A stretch of DNA of 64,000 bases from Alphaproteobacteria bacterium. GTDB taxonomy: Bacteria > Pseudomonadota > Alphaproteobacteria > Sphingomonadales > Sphingomonadaceae. Shown here in pieces: positions 45,567 to 55,023 of this stretch (positions are counted from its first letter, which is position 1; every line of letters begins with the position of its first letter). The translations under genes were made by a program, and so were the position numbers. The notes below the pieces were generated by a model. That model saw only the letters and a program-made list of their open reading frames with translations, had not been told where the DNA came from and ran no database searches. The stretch covers positions 1 through 64,000 of the forward strand of contig JAHJIJ010000027.1 in assembly GCA_018823325.1 (NCBI GenBank), given 5' to 3'.

Positions 45567-46658
45567 TCAAGCGGAGCCGCGGCTCTCTGGTCCCTGGGGA
45601 CCTGTGTCATCTTGCGCCAAAAGGCCGCGCCGCCTTGGAAGAGCCTCGGGCATTTCGTCTCGAATCACCGCCAGCATCTTCTCGCGGATTTCGCAGCGCA
45701 GATCAAAAGCCTCGCCAGCATTGCGCGCCGTAGCGAGCCCACGCACCTCAATTGCATCCGGGCTGGTCTCAGTCACCTGCAGCACCTGCGCGCGTCCGTC
45801 CCACAGCGGGGAGGTCTTGACGATCTCTTCATATCGCGCGCGAAGCCGGGCGATGTCAGCTGTGGGGTCAAGGTGGAAGAAGACGGACCCAAGCAGCTGA
45901 CTTGTCGAGCGCGTCCAGTTCTGAAAACTGCTCTCCAGGAAGCGTGAGATCGGCACAACCAGCCGCCGTTCGTCCCATATGGCAACCACCACATAGGTCA
46001 TGTGGATTTCCTCCACCCTTCCCCATTCGCCCTCGATGATGAGCACGTCGTCAATGCGGATCGGCTCGGTGAAAGCGAGTTGAATGCCCGCAATGACATT
46101 TTTGAGCAGCGGCTGGGCTGCAGCGCCGACTGCCAGCGCCGCGAGACCGGCCGATGCCATCAGGGTGACGCCCACCGCTCGCACCGAAGGAATACTGAAA
46201 AGCATGAGGCACAAGGTTATGAAAATGGATAGAACAATCGCGATCCGCGAGAGGATTGCGGTGCGCGTCCGCTTGCGTCGGGCGCGCAGATTGTCCGCGA
46301 CGCTGATATCGGCCCGCTGCTCGATTACGTCCTGCATCGCATGGATCAGCGCGACGGCGAGCCAACCCAGAAGCCCCGGAACGACCATCGCTGCCACCTG
46401 ACTCCATATCAGATGCCCACGCTCTCCCAGATCCAGCGACGGCCGGACGAAGGCGAGCACGACCGCGACAAGCAACCAGCGGGAGGGCCGCCGTGCCCGG
46501 ATCAGGGCCGCCTGCGCGCCATGGGAGTCGCTCGCCGCCAGCAACCGGCGCACGATCCGCACGCCGATCCAGTGCACAGCCAGTGCGGCCAGAACAGCCA
46601 CGACGACAAGGATGAGGGCTTCGATCAGGGGCGGCAGGGCCCAGCGTTCAAGCAACAT
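45567..46658 (-). CDS. Mechanosensitive ion channel (MscS family)
   Basis: A 363-residue membrane protein. N-terminal membrane helices, then the MscS pore helix and beta domain: GVTLMASAGLAALAVGAAAQPLLKNVIAGIQLAFTEPIRIDD is the highly characteristic helix 3 and following strand, then VVAIWDERRLVVPISRFL and a C-terminal domain. Acts in osmotic release or solute efflux. Confidence 0.9.
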   Translation of the reverse strand: MLLERWALPPLIEALILVVVAVLAALAVHWIGVRIVRRLLAASDSHGAQAALIRARRPSRWLLVAVVLAFVRPSLDLGERGHLIWSQVAAMVVPGLLGWLAVALIHAMQDVIEQRADISVADNLRARRKRTRTAILSRIAIVLSIFITLCLMLFSIPSVRAVGVTLMASAGLAALAVGAAAQPLLKNVIAGIQLAFTEPIRIDDVLIIEGEWGRVEEIHMTYVVVAIWDERRLVVPISRFLESSFQNWTRSTSQLLGSVFFHLDPTADIARLRARYEEIVKTSPLWDGRAQVLQVTETSPDAIEVRGLATARNAGEAFDLRCEIREKMLAVIRDEMPEALPRRRGLLAQDDTGPQGPESRGSA

Positions 46659-46665
46659 GCAGCAT

Positions 46666-47163
46666 TTACTGATCAGGCGGCGTCGGGTTCCCGGGCAAAT
46701 AAGGGATCAGCCGCGCCAGCTCGGGCGAGGCAAGGTCAGGCGGGCAATAATCGAGGCGGGCCTGCATGGAAAAGAGCCTCTCGCGTGACCAGCAGCGCAG
46801 GGGCCAATCGCGCGCGCCTTCGGGCGCAACCAGCAACCCGTTGACAGCAGCCAGCAGGCCGTCCGGCCTCGCCCGCTCCAGATAGCTGCGGGCTCCGGCG
46901 AGAAATGCGCGGGTAATTGTCTCGTGATAGCCTTGGGTCGCATCATTGGGCACGCCAACGCTGCGATTGTAGCGCCGGATGATGGCACCGATCTCGCGAT
47001 CGACCTCGATATCAGGCCGCTCCAGGATCAGCCACAGGCACACGGCAAGATGCGCCTCATGAGTCCAGGACGATTTGGGCAATATCCCCGCCAGCATCGC
47101 CTCTCCGGTCGCGTGGAGGGCCTCTGCGCTTTCAAAAAAGCGAGGTGTATGATCGTTCTTCAT
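46666..47163 (-). CDS. Conserved protein of unknown function
   Basis: A 165-residue soluble protein with a SSWTHEAHLAVCLWL block near residues 31-45 and a Pro-rich C-terminus. The charged/aromatic conservation suggests a real protein, but I do not recognise a family. It is seven bases upstream of the MscS gene in the same direction, probably co-transcribed. Confidence 0.55.
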   Translation of the reverse strand: MKNDHTPRFFESAEALHATGEAMLAGILPKSSWTHEAHLAVCLWLILERPDIEVDREIGAIIRRYNRSVGVPNDATQGYHETITRAFLAGARSYLERARPDGLLAAVNGLLVAPEGARDWPLRCWSRERLFSMQARLDYCPPDLASPELARLIPYLPGNPTPPDQ

Positions 47164-47317
47164 CGGGAATTCCGTTGGATGGAGTTTGCAGACGCGCGCG
47201 ACATCAAGCCGGCGGCACCCTGCCGCCGGTCAGAACCGGTCCATGCTCCATTGTCGCAACGTCATACCAATCCCTGTCTCATCCTCATGCGTAATGCACG
47301 CCAGCCGTGCACCACCT

Positions 47318-47635
47318 TCACTTGCGGCCGAACAGCCCCTTGGCCATCTCGCCCAGATCATCGAGCGGATTGCCATCGCCATCCTTGTCCAGCGCGGATG
47401 TTACTTTGTCGAGCATATCCTGAGCACCGCCTTCCGCCCCGCCGAGCAGACCCTTGAGGCTGTCCAGCGACACGCCATGCTCCTGCGCCGACTGGGTGAC
47501 GGCGGACATGATGTCCCCACCATTGCCCATTTTTTCCTGCACGGACTGGACCAGCGCCTGCACCTTGTCTGCGGGTAGACCGAGCTTCGCCGCGATCTCA
47601 TCCAGATTACCCAACAGGCCGTTCAAAATGCTCAT
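47318..47635 (-). CDS. Small YidB/DUF937-like protein with acidic loop
   Basis: A 105-residue Ala/Gly-rich protein of helical character (MSILNGLLGNLDEIAAKLG...). It contains DKDGDG (83-88), a partial EF-hand-type calcium loop with Asp at positions 1, 3 and 5 but no final Glu, so calcium binding is uncertain. The pattern of amphipathic helices resembles DUF937/YidB proteins. It follows pckA on the same strand, after paired hairpins. Confidence 0.6.
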   Translation of the reverse strand: MSILNGLLGNLDEIAAKLGLPADKVQALVQSVQEKMGNGGDIMSAVTQSAQEHGVSLDSLKGLLGGAEGGAQDMLDKVTSALDKDGDGNPLDDLGEMAKGLFGRK

Positions 47636-47655
47636 GCTTGCCCCCCAAAACGCAG

Positions 47656-47704
47656 GACGCCAGATGCGTCGACGGCGGCCACCCTATCATGGGAAGCCGC
47701 CGTC
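47656..47704 (-). terminator. Paired hairpins downstream of pckA
   Basis: GACGGCGGC (47671-47679) pairs with GCCGCCGTC (47696-47704), loop of 16; GACGC/GCGTC (47656-47670) forms a second hairpin, followed on the minus strand by TTTT. Possible weak terminator between pckA and the next gene. Confidence 0.45.
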
Positions 47705-47739
47705 CAACAGTACCAACAGTATAAGTCGCGCGGGCTGGC

Positions 47740-49347
47740 TCAGGCGGCGACTGGCGCCTTCAGCACGTCACGGACCGATGCATCCACATCTGCCTCGAAC
47801 TGCGCGAAGTTGGCAACGAACTTGCCGACCAGTTCTGCCGCCGTCTCGTCGTAGCGCGCCTTGTCGCTCCACGCCGCGCGCGGATCGAGCATGTTGGGGT
47901 CGATGTCACCCACCGCCACCGGCACCTCGAACCCGAAATTGGGGTCGATCCGAAACTCAGCGCTGTTCAGGCTGCCGTCGAGCGCGGCATTGAGCAGCGC
48001 CCGCGTCACCTTGATCGGCATGCGCTTGATGCCGGGATCAGTGGCCTTGCCGCCGCCCCAGCCGGTGTTGACCAGCCAGCACTTCACGCCACCCTTGGCG
48101 ATCCGCTCCTTGAGCAGATTGCCGTAGACGCTGGGGCTGCGCGGCATGAACGGCGCGCCGAAACAGGTTGAGAAGGTCGCTTGCGGCTCGGTGACGCCGA
48201 TTTCCGTGCCGGCAACACGCGCGGTGTAGCCGGACAGGAAGTGATACATCGCCTGATCGGGCGTCAGCCGCGCGATCGGCGGCAACACGCCATAAGCGTC
48301 CGCGGTGAGGAAGATGATGTTCTTTGGCACCGGACCCAGATTGTCGGCCGAGGCGTTGGGAATGAAGTCGATCGGGTAGGAGCCGCGGCTGTTCTCAGCC
48401 AGCGTCGCATCGTCCAGATCGATCTCGCGCGTGTCGGGATCAATGACGACATTCTCCAGCACCGTGCCGAAGCGCTTGGTCGTGGCGTAGATTTCCGGCT
48501 CGGCTTCCGCCGAAAGGCGGATCACCTTGGCGTAACACCCGCCCTCGAAATTGAAGACTGCCGTATCCGACCAACCATGTTCATCGTCGCCGATGAGGGT
48601 GCGGCTGGCATCGGCGCTCAGCGTTGTTTTGCCGGTACCGGAGAGGCCAAAGAAGACAGCCGTGTCGCCGTTCGGACCGATATTGGCCGAGCAGTGCATC
48701 GGCATAATGCCCTTGGCCGGCAGCAGATAGTTGAGGATGGAGAAGACCGACTTCTTCATCTCGCCGGCATAGGCCGTACCGCCGATCAGGATCAGCTTCT
48801 CGGTGAAGTTGACCGCGATGATCGTCTCGCTCCGGCAGCCATATTTGGCCGGGTCGGCGCGGAAGCTCGGCAGATCGATGATGGTGTATTCCGGCTGGAA
48901 ACCGGCGAGTTCGCTGCGCTCGGGGCGGACCAGCAGCGTGCGAATGAACAGATTGTGCCAGGCGAACTCGTTGATCACGCGCACATTGACGCGATGCTCG
49001 GGCTGAGATCCGCCGTAAAGGTCAGCGACATAGAGTTGCTTCTTCTCGCCCAGAGCGGCGAAGAAATCCGCCTTGAGCGCAGCGAAATGCTCGGGCGTCA
49101 TCGGCACGTTCACATCGCCCCAGGCGACGCTGTCCTCCGTCGTCCCGTCACGCACGATGAACTTGTCCTTGGCGCTGCGCCCGGTGTGCTTGCCGGTCTC
49201 CACGACCAGCGGCCCATCCTTGGCCAGCAAACCCTCGCCATTGCGCACGGCTTCCTCGACCAATGGGGCCGTGAGAAGATTCCATTTGACGTCAGCCGAC
49301 GTCGATATGCCCTGGTCGCCAAGACCATAGGAAGATTTAACCTGCAC
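47740..49347 (-). CDS. pckA: Phosphoenolpyruvate carboxykinase (ATP)
   Basis: A 535-residue gluconeogenic enzyme, oxaloacetate + ATP to phosphoenolpyruvate. [13 protein letters not shown] is the P-loop, [10 protein letters not shown] and the metal-binding acidic residues are present, and the N-terminus has the [17 protein letters not shown] block. It is divergent from chvI with about 270 bases between; in alphaproteobacteria pckA is a known ChvI-linked target, consistent with this location. Confidence 0.96.
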   Translation of the reverse strand: MQVKSSYGLGDQGISTSADVKWNLLTAPLVEEAVRNGEGLLAKDGPLVVETGKHTGRSAKDKFIVRDGTTEDSVAWGDVNVPMTPEHFAALKADFFAALGEKKQLYVADLYGGSQPEHRVNVRVINEFAWHNLFIRTLLVRPERSELAGFQPEYTIIDLPSFRADPAKYGCRSETIIAVNFTEKLILIGGTAYAGEMKKSVFSILNYLLPAKGIMPMHCSANIGPNGDTAVFFGLSGTGKTTLSADASRTLIGDDEHGWSDTAVFNFEGGCYAKVIRLSAEAEPEIYATTKRFGTVLENVVIDPDTREIDLDDATLAENSRGSYPIDFIPNASADNLGPVPKNIIFLTADAYGVLPPIARLTPDQAMYHFLSGYTARVAGTEIGVTEPQATFSTCFGAPFMPRSPSVYGNLLKERIAKGGVKCWLVNTGWGGGKATDPGIKRMPIKVTRALLNAALDGSLNSAEFRIDPNFGFEVPVAVGDIDPNMLDPRAAWSDKARYDETAAELVGKFVANFAQFEADVDASVRDVLKAPVAA

Positions 49348-49618
49348 ACCTGTCTCCTAAGCAAAAACGCAGGGCGAGCTCAAAACGGCCATCCTCCGCG
49401 AGAAAACTTCAAATTCAGCCCCGTCGTCCGGCGCATACGGGTTTGATGCGCCAGCGTCAAACGACAGCCGTTGTGCAGTGCCGCGCGTCCGCCGCTTTCG
49501 TCCATCTCCGGGACGAAACAGCCTGGGCCGGCCACCGGAAATCGCCCGAGTTGCACCCGGTGTCGCGTTCGTCTAGTCCGATTGCCCAACAACAGTTCAA
49601 GGGTTGGCGCAAAGCTCG
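49348..49618. promoter_or_regulatory. Divergent promoter region pckA / chvI
   Basis: A 271-base non-coding region between divergent pckA and chvI. It must hold both promoters, and a ChvI binding site would be expected from what is known in related bacteria. I could not define specific boxes by eye. Confidence 0.4.
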
Positions 49619-50326
49619 ATGAGCGCTTCAATCGCCCTGATCGATGACGATCGAAATATCCTGTCCTCGCTCAGCATCGCCCTGATCGCTGAAGGCTTCA
49701 TCACGCGGCTTTATCCAGATGGACATGCGGCCCTCAAAGCGCTGATCGAAAATCCGCCGGACGTGGTGGTGTGTGACATCAAGATGCCCAATCTTGACGG
49801 GATAGAGCTGCTGCGGCGCTTGCGGGAAAAGAGCGATCTGCCGTTCATCTTCCTGACCTCCAAGACCGATGAGCTGGATGAAGCACTCGGTTTTGCCATG
49901 GGGGCTGACGATTATATCGCCAAACCCTTTTCGCAGCGCTTATTGATCGCGCGCGTGCGCGCCCTGCTGCGCCGCGCAGCGCTCAGCCAGCCGCGCGATG
50001 ACGACTCAGCGGAAGACGAAGCGGAAATCATCGCGCGAGGCCGGTTGAGCATGGATCCGGCGAGACACAAGGTTCAATGGGATGGCAGGGACGTCGCACT
50101 GACCGTCACCGAATTCCTCATCCTTGAGGCGCTCGCCCAGCGACCGGGAATCGTGAAGACCCGCAATCAGCTCATGGATGCGGCCTATCAGGACGACATC
50201 TATGTCGATGACCGTACCATCGACAGCCACATCAAGCGACTACGCCGGAAATTCCGCGAAGTCGCTCCCGAGTTCAACGCGATCGATACATTATATGGCG
50301 CCGGATATCGCTTCAACGAGGAGTGA
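49619..50326 (+). CDS. chvI: Response regulator ChvI
   Basis: A 235-residue OmpR-type regulator. The receiver has IDDDRN, phospho-acceptor D53 in [14 protein letters not shown] and K (FLTSK, AKPF); the C-terminal winged-helix DNA-binding domain ends in [31 protein letters not shown]. The ATG at 49619 is chosen; an upstream TTG at 49604 is the alternative. Pairs with ChvG downstream; it governs envelope, acid and exopolysaccharide genes in related bacteria. Confidence 0.92.
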   Translation: MSASIALIDDDRNILSSLSIALIAEGFITRLYPDGHAALKALIENPPDVVVCDIKMPNLDGIELLRRLREKSDLPFIFLTSKTDELDEALGFAMGADDYIAKPFSQRLLIARVRALLRRAALSQPRDDDSAEDEAEIIARGRLSMDPARHKVQWDGRDVALTVTEFLILEALAQRPGIVKTRNQLMDAAYQDDIYVDDRTIDSHIKRLRRKFREVAPEFNAIDTLYGAGYRFNEE

Positions 50327-51917
50327 GGAGCGCCAGGGGAGCGGGGAGTGGACGACCCGCATCTCGCTCACCCGGCGCATCCTCGCGGTCAACATCTTCG
50401 CGCTGGCGATCCTCGCTGGCGGCTTCTTCTATCTGGACAGCTATCGCGCCCGACTGATCGACGGCAGACTCGTCTCCATCGGCCGGGAAACCGCGCTGAT
50501 TGCCGCCGCTATGGAAACCGCTCCTCCGCAAGACCGCGCGCGGCTGCTAATGCGCGCAGCACAGACCACCGGGCTGCGCCTGCGGGTCTACGACGCGGCC
50601 GGCGCGAAGCTTGTGGACAGCTTCGCACTTTTCCAGCCCAGCTACACGCTGAGGGACCCTGCGCGCGACCTGCCTCACATCAAGGTCGCGCGCGGGCTGG
50701 ACCGGATCGTTGAAACCATCGCGCTGGCCGAGCGCCCGTCCTACGTGCAGGAGCCAGACGTCGATCGGCGCGACGCCTGGCCGGAGGCGCGCGAGGCCGC
50801 GCTCACCCGCAGGCCTGCATCGGCCTATCGATTTGCGCCGGATCGCACGCCCTTTCTCAGCGTCGCGCGTCCGCTGGACGAGGCCGGCTCTGGCGACGTC
50901 CTGCTCGCGACCGCCAACACGCGCGACATCACGGACATCGTGCGCGCGGAACGGTTGCGTATCGCACTCGTCTTCGCGGCCGCCATCCTCACCTCCGTGC
51001 TGCTCTCTCTGTTCCTTGCGCGCACCATCGTTCTGCCTTTGCGCCGCCTTGCCCGAGCCGCCGTGCGCGTTCGGCTCGGGCGCGCGCGCGAAGTCATCGT
51101 GCCGCGCCTGCCCGAGCGCCGTGACGAGATCGGGATGCTCGCCCGCGCCGTCTCGGACATGAGCCAGGCCTTGCGCCAGCGAATCGACGCTACAGATGCC
51201 TTCGCGGCCGATGTCAGCCACGAACTCAAGAATCCGATCGCCTCCTTGCGCTCCGCGCTGGAGGGCCTCTCCCAAATCAGGGACCCGGCGCTTCAGGCAA
51301 AACTGCTCACGATCGCGCAGGACGACGTGCGCCGCCTCGACCGCCTGGTGAGCGACATCGCAGAGGCCACGCGGATCGACGCACAGCTCTCCCGCACGCC
51401 ATTCGAAACCATCGATCTGGGGCGCATGATCGGGCGCATGGTCCGCAACCATGCCCCGCGGGAGGGCGGCCCAAATATTCGCCTCACATATTCGGGGCCG
51501 GGCCGCGGTTCCGTCTTTGTATCCGGCGACCCTCAAAAGCTGGTGCGCGTGGTCGAGAATCTCATCGACAATGCCCGCTCCTTCTCCCCTGACGGCGGGC
51601 GCGTCCGCCTCACGCTGGATGCGCAGGAAGGCAAGGCGATCGTCGCTGTCGAAGATGAAGGCCCCGGTGTTCCGGAGAGCGAACGGGAAGCGATCTTCCG
51701 TCGCTTCCATAGCGTGCGCCCCGAGCGCGACGGCTTCGGCAACCACAGCGGCCTCGGCCTCGCGATCGCACGAACGATTCTGGAAGGGCACCACGGCACC
51801 ATCCATGTCGAATCCCGGCCGGACGGAAAAAGCGGTGCGCGCTTTGTCTTCACCTTGCCTCTGGCGGATCGCGAGATGTCGGGCCTCTCTGGCGACCGAG
51901 GGCGCGCTGCATCATGA
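50295..51917 (+). CDS. chvG: Sensor histidine kinase ChvG
   Basis: A 540-residue kinase. Two membrane helices ([19 protein letters not shown] and [19 protein letters not shown]) flank a periplasmic sensor domain, followed by HAMP, a dimerisation domain with phospho-acceptor H309 ([12 protein letters not shown]), and HATPase boxes [24 protein letters not shown] and GLGLAIA. The start is tentatively ATG at 50295, which overlaps chvI by 32 bases. The stop overlaps hprK by four bases. Confidence 0.88.
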   Translation: MAPDIASTRSEERQGSGEWTTRISLTRRILAVNIFALAILAGGFFYLDSYRARLIDGRLVSIGRETALIAAAMETAPPQDRARLLMRAAQTTGLRLRVYDAAGAKLVDSFALFQPSYTLRDPARDLPHIKVARGLDRIVETIALAERPSYVQEPDVDRRDAWPEAREAALTRRPASAYRFAPDRTPFLSVARPLDEAGSGDVLLATANTRDITDIVRAERLRIALVFAAAILTSVLLSLFLARTIVLPLRRLARAAVRVRLGRAREVIVPRLPERRDEIGMLARAVSDMSQALRQRIDATDAFAADVSHELKNPIASLRSALEGLSQIRDPALQAKLLTIAQDDVRRLDRLVSDIAEATRIDAQLSRTPFETIDLGRMIGRMVRNHAPREGGPNIRLTYSGPGRGSVFVSGDPQKLVRVVENLIDNARSFSPDGGRVRLTLDAQEGKAIVAVEDEGPGVPESEREAIFRRFHSVRPERDGFGNHSGLGLAIARTILEGHHGTIHVESRPDGKSGARFVFTLPLADREMSGLSGDRGRAAS

Positions 51918-52363
51918 CGTCTCCCGCCTTACCCACCGCCGAGACGATCCATGCCACCAGCGTGGCTATCAATGGCCAGGGCGTCGTGATCATCGGGCCA
52001 AGCGGATCAGGAAAATCCGATCTCGCCCTGCGTCTCATTGATCGTGGCGCCGTGCTGATCAGCGATGATTACACCCGCGCCTCAAACCGGGACGGTCTCC
52101 TCCTTCTCGACGCCCCGGAAAATATTGCGGGCAAGATGGAAATTCGTCACCTTGGCATCGTCGAGACGCCCCATGTCGGCGGCGTGGTCGCCCGGCTGGC
52201 GATCAGACTGGATGAAGCGCCACCGCGGATGCCTGACAGCAGTTCAATCATATGCCTCGCAGGCATCGATCTGCCTTTGATCGTGCTGGCGGGACTGGAG
52301 CCGTCCGCTCCGATCAAGGTCGAATGGGCATTGCGAAGTCTCGGCAGGCGCGCGAAGGGGTAA
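51914..52363 (+). CDS. hprK: HPr kinase/phosphorylase (short alphaproteobacterial form)
   Basis: A 149-residue protein corresponding only to the C-terminal kinase domain. The P-loop GPSGSGKSD is at 28-36, the acid pair DD at 51-52, and MEIRHLGIV is the HprK signature. The N-terminal domain of Firmicute HprK is missing, as is usual in alphaproteobacteria. Phosphorylates HPr on the regulatory serine. ATGA overlap with chvG. Confidence 0.9.
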   Translation: MTSPALPTAETIHATSVAINGQGVVIIGPSGSGKSDLALRLIDRGAVLISDDYTRASNRDGLLLLDAPENIAGKMEIRHLGIVETPHVGGVVARLAIRLDEAPPRMPDSSSIICLAGIDLPLIVLAGLEPSAPIKVEWALRSLGRRAKG

Positions 52364-52365
52364 GC

Positions 52366-53346
52366 ATGGTCAACCCCACTGCCCCCTGCCCAACTGCCAA
52401 GCGGATTCTTGTCGTCACCGGCCTGTCCGGCGCCGGCAAGTCCACCAGCCTGCGGACGCTGGAAGATGCCGGCTGGGAAACGGTCGACAATCTCCCGCTC
52501 GTTCTCCTCGATCGGCTGCTGGCAGCGCCGGTTCCGGCCGGTCATGAGGCGCAGGACCACCGTCCGGTTGCGATTGGCATAGACAGCCGCACACGGGGAT
52601 TTGCTGCCGATACCATCCTCTCGGCAATTGCAGCCCTGCGCAAGCGCACCGGCTATCAGGTCGAGATGCTGTTCCTGGATTGCTCGGGCTCCGTGCTCGA
52701 GCAGCGTTATGCCGAAACCCGCCGCCGCCATCCACTCGCGCTTGATCGGCCGGCCTCGGATGGCATAGCGCGGGAACGCGAATTGCTCGAGCCCCTGCGC
52801 CGCACCGCCGAGCATGTGATCGACAGTTCGGATCTCACCAGCAATGCACTTCAGCAAGCGATCCGCCAGCGTTTTGCCGGTAGCTTTGAGTCGACCCTGA
52901 CCCTGCTCTCATTCGGCTTTGCGCGCGGCGTGCCCCGCAATGCCGATCTGATGTTCGACATGCGATTCCTGCGCAATCCATATTGGGATGAGACGCTGCG
53001 CCCCTTGACTGGTCTCGATCCGGACGTGCGGGATTATGTCATGGCAGATACGTTGTTCGAGGCAGCCGTCGGTCAGATCGAGAAGCTGCTCATCACAATC
53101 CTTCCGCGCTACAGCGAGGAAGGCAAAGCCTATGTCACGATTGCCTTTGGCTGCACGGGCGGGCGGCATCGCTCGGTCTGCGTGACGGAAGAGATCGCAG
53201 AACGCTTGCGCCGGGCGGGCTTTTCGCCCACCATTGCGCACCGAAATCTGGAATCAATCCAGTTGGACGCCTATGAAAACCGGCGCCAGGCAAAAAAAGA
53301 AATCGCACAAACGGAAATCGAAGGGCGGGGCGCACACTCACCATGA
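52366..53346 (+). CDS. rapZ: RNase adapter / nucleotide-binding protein RapZ
   Basis: A 326-residue RapZ/YvcJ protein. The Walker A reads GLSGAGKST near the N-terminus, DNLPL follows, and the C-terminal half has the family's RPLTGLDPDVRDYV region and GCTGGRHRSV. In enterobacteria RapZ directs RNase E-dependent decay of a small RNA controlling glucosamine-6-phosphate synthase; in alphaproteobacteria the conserved placement in this PTS operon suggests a link to phosphotransfer signalling. The ATG at 52366 is the likely start. Confidence 0.92.
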   Translation: MVNPTAPCPTAKRILVVTGLSGAGKSTSLRTLEDAGWETVDNLPLVLLDRLLAAPVPAGHEAQDHRPVAIGIDSRTRGFAADTILSAIAALRKRTGYQVEMLFLDCSGSVLEQRYAETRRRHPLALDRPASDGIARERELLEPLRRTAEHVIDSSDLTSNALQQAIRQRFAGSFESTLTLLSFGFARGVPRNADLMFDMRFLRNPYWDETLRPLTGLDPDVRDYVMADTLFEAAVGQIEKLLITILPRYSEEGKAYVTIAFGCTGGRHRSVCVTEEIAERLRRAGFSPTIAHRNLESIQLDAYENRRQAKKEIAQTEIEGRGAHSP

Positions 53347-53747
53347 TTGGACTCGTGCTCGTAACCCATGGCGGGCTCGCGACGGAATTTCGCGTCGCCA
53401 TGGAACATGTCGTCGGGCCGCAACAGGCCATCGAAACGGTCTGCATCGGTCCCGATGACGACATGGAGGTGCGTCGCGCCGACATCGCTGCCGCTGTGAA
53501 GCGCGTCGATGACGGATCGGGCGTCATCCTCCTTACGGATCTGTTTGGCGGGACGCCTTCCAACCTCGCCATCTCCCTGCTGGAGGCCGGACGCGTGGAA
53601 GTCATTGCCGGGGTCAATCTGCCCATGCTGATTCGACTGGAAAGTGCGCGACGAAACATGAGCGTCACGCAAGCGGTCGCTGCGGCGAGGGAAGCCGGGC
53701 GGAAATATATCAGCGTCGCATCGGAGCTGCTCGGAGACGCTTCTTGA
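53343..53747 (+). CDS. PTS EIIA component (mannose family)
   Basis: A 134-residue EIIA-Man-type protein with phospho-acceptor H9 in LVTHGGLA and the family's LLTDLFGGTPSN block. No EIIB, EIIC or EIID is encoded here, so it most likely serves as a signalling component. ATGA overlap with rapZ. Confidence 0.92.
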   Translation: MIGLVLVTHGGLATEFRVAMEHVVGPQQAIETVCIGPDDDMEVRRADIAAAVKRVDDGSGVILLTDLFGGTPSNLAISLLEAGRVEVIAGVNLPMLIRLESARRNMSVTQAVAAAREAGRKYISVASELLGDAS

Positions 53748-54034
53748 GCCGCAACCTGAGCGGCGAAGCGGTCAGCATGACCGTTCGAATCGCCAACAAG
53801 CGGGGCCTTCACGCTCGCGCCAGCGCCAAGTTCGTTACGCTCGCAAGCAGCCTGCCTGCTACGATCATGGTCAGCAAGGATGGTCAGGAAGTCGTCGGCA
53901 CCTCAATCATGGGGCTGATGATGCTGGGAGCGGCCATGGGCGATGACATCGTGATATCGGTCAGCGGTGACGACGCGCAGGCCGCCCTCGCTGCCGTCAT
54001 CGAGCTGGTCGAAAATCGCTTCGGCGAGGATTGA
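53744..54034 (+). CDS. ptsH: Phosphocarrier protein HPr
   Basis: A 96-residue HPr. Catalytic H23 in KRGLHARASAKFV and regulatory S54 in VVGTSIMGLMMLGA. The N-terminus carries about ten extra residues. TTG at 53744 is seven bases after CGGAG, and TTGA overlaps the EIIA stop; ATG at 53777 is the alternative. Receives phosphate from enzyme I (not in the window) and is a target of HprK. Confidence 0.92.
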   Translation: MSRNLSGEAVSMTVRIANKRGLHARASAKFVTLASSLPATIMVSKDGQEVVGTSIMGLMMLGAAMGDDIVISVSGDDAQAALAAVIELVENRFGED

Positions 54035-54126
54035 CCAATGAGCGTCCGCGCTTTCCCCATCACATCTGCAGCTCCCCAATGTTTTGCGCGAAGTCCGGCT
54101 CGCCGCGCGATCCGGCCCCGCTGACG

Positions 54127-54930
54127 ATGCCTCGCGAGATCACCGGTTTCTCAAATCCGCTCGTCAAGCGCGTGCGGGGCCTGCGCGAAAAGAAGCTGCG
54201 CAAGCGCGAAGGGCTGTTTCTCGCCGAGGGTCTGCGCATCCTCACAGAAGCGCGCGAGCAGGGCATTCTGCCGGACATGCTGTTTATGGCGACGGATGCG
54301 CGCCCGCATCCGCTTGCCGACAGTCTTGTCGAGGCGGTGGAGTCATCCGGGGGCGATGTCATCCTCACCAGTGCCGATATTCTCGGCAAGATCTCCGGCA
54401 AGGACAATGCGCAGACGCTCGTCGGCGTCTATCCGGACCGGCTGACGCCCCTGCCCGCGCTCGACCGGAGCACAGCGTCCATCTGGTTCGTGGCACAGGC
54501 GATGCGCGATCCCGGCAACCTCGGCACACTCCTGCGCATTGGCGATGCCGTTGGTGCCGGAGGCGTCATCCTCGTTGATGATTGCGTCGACCCGTTCTCG
54601 GTCGAGACAGTTCGTGCCTCAATGGGCGCGATCTTCACGCAATCGATCGCGCAGGCAAGCTGGGAAGATTTTCTGGCCTGGCTGCGCGCCGGCCCCAGTC
54701 AGCTCGTCGGCACCAGCCTCAATACCGAGCATGATTATCAGGCGCCGCGCTACGAGGCGCCGACCTTCCTGCTCATCGGCAATGAAGCACGCGGCTTGCC
54801 CGAAGACTATGAGGCTGCCTGCGACCTGCTGGTCAAAATCCCGATGATGGGTCGTGCGGACAGCCTCAATGCCTCGGTCGCAGGGGCCGTCATGGCCTAT
54901 GAGGTTCTGAACCAGCAACGGCGGGCTTGA
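54127..54930 (+). CDS. SpoU-type RNA methyltransferase (TrmH family)
   Basis: A 267-residue SPOUT methyltransferase. N-terminal substrate-binding segment KREGLFLAEGLRIL, then the SPOUT knot: RDPGNLGTLLRIGDAVGAGGVIL, GNEARGLP and MMGRADSLNASVAGAVMAYE. Modifies tRNA or rRNA 2'-O-ribose; the target is not predictable. The ATG at 54127 is preferred; an earlier TTG at 54031 would overlap ptsH. Confidence 0.87.
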   Translation: MPREITGFSNPLVKRVRGLREKKLRKREGLFLAEGLRILTEAREQGILPDMLFMATDARPHPLADSLVEAVESSGGDVILTSADILGKISGKDNAQTLVGVYPDRLTPLPALDRSTASIWFVAQAMRDPGNLGTLLRIGDAVGAGGVILVDDCVDPFSVETVRASMGAIFTQSIAQASWEDFLAWLRAGPSQLVGTSLNTEHDYQAPRYEAPTFLLIGNEARGLPEDYEAACDLLVKIPMMGRADSLNASVAGAVMAYEVLNQQRRA

Positions 54931-55023
54931 CTCCCCGCCGCAATCACCTCCCGCGACAGTCCATCTAGCGCGCGCACCGGAATTTGAGCTAGGGCGACCG
55001 CTCGTAGCGAGAGGGGCAGAATT

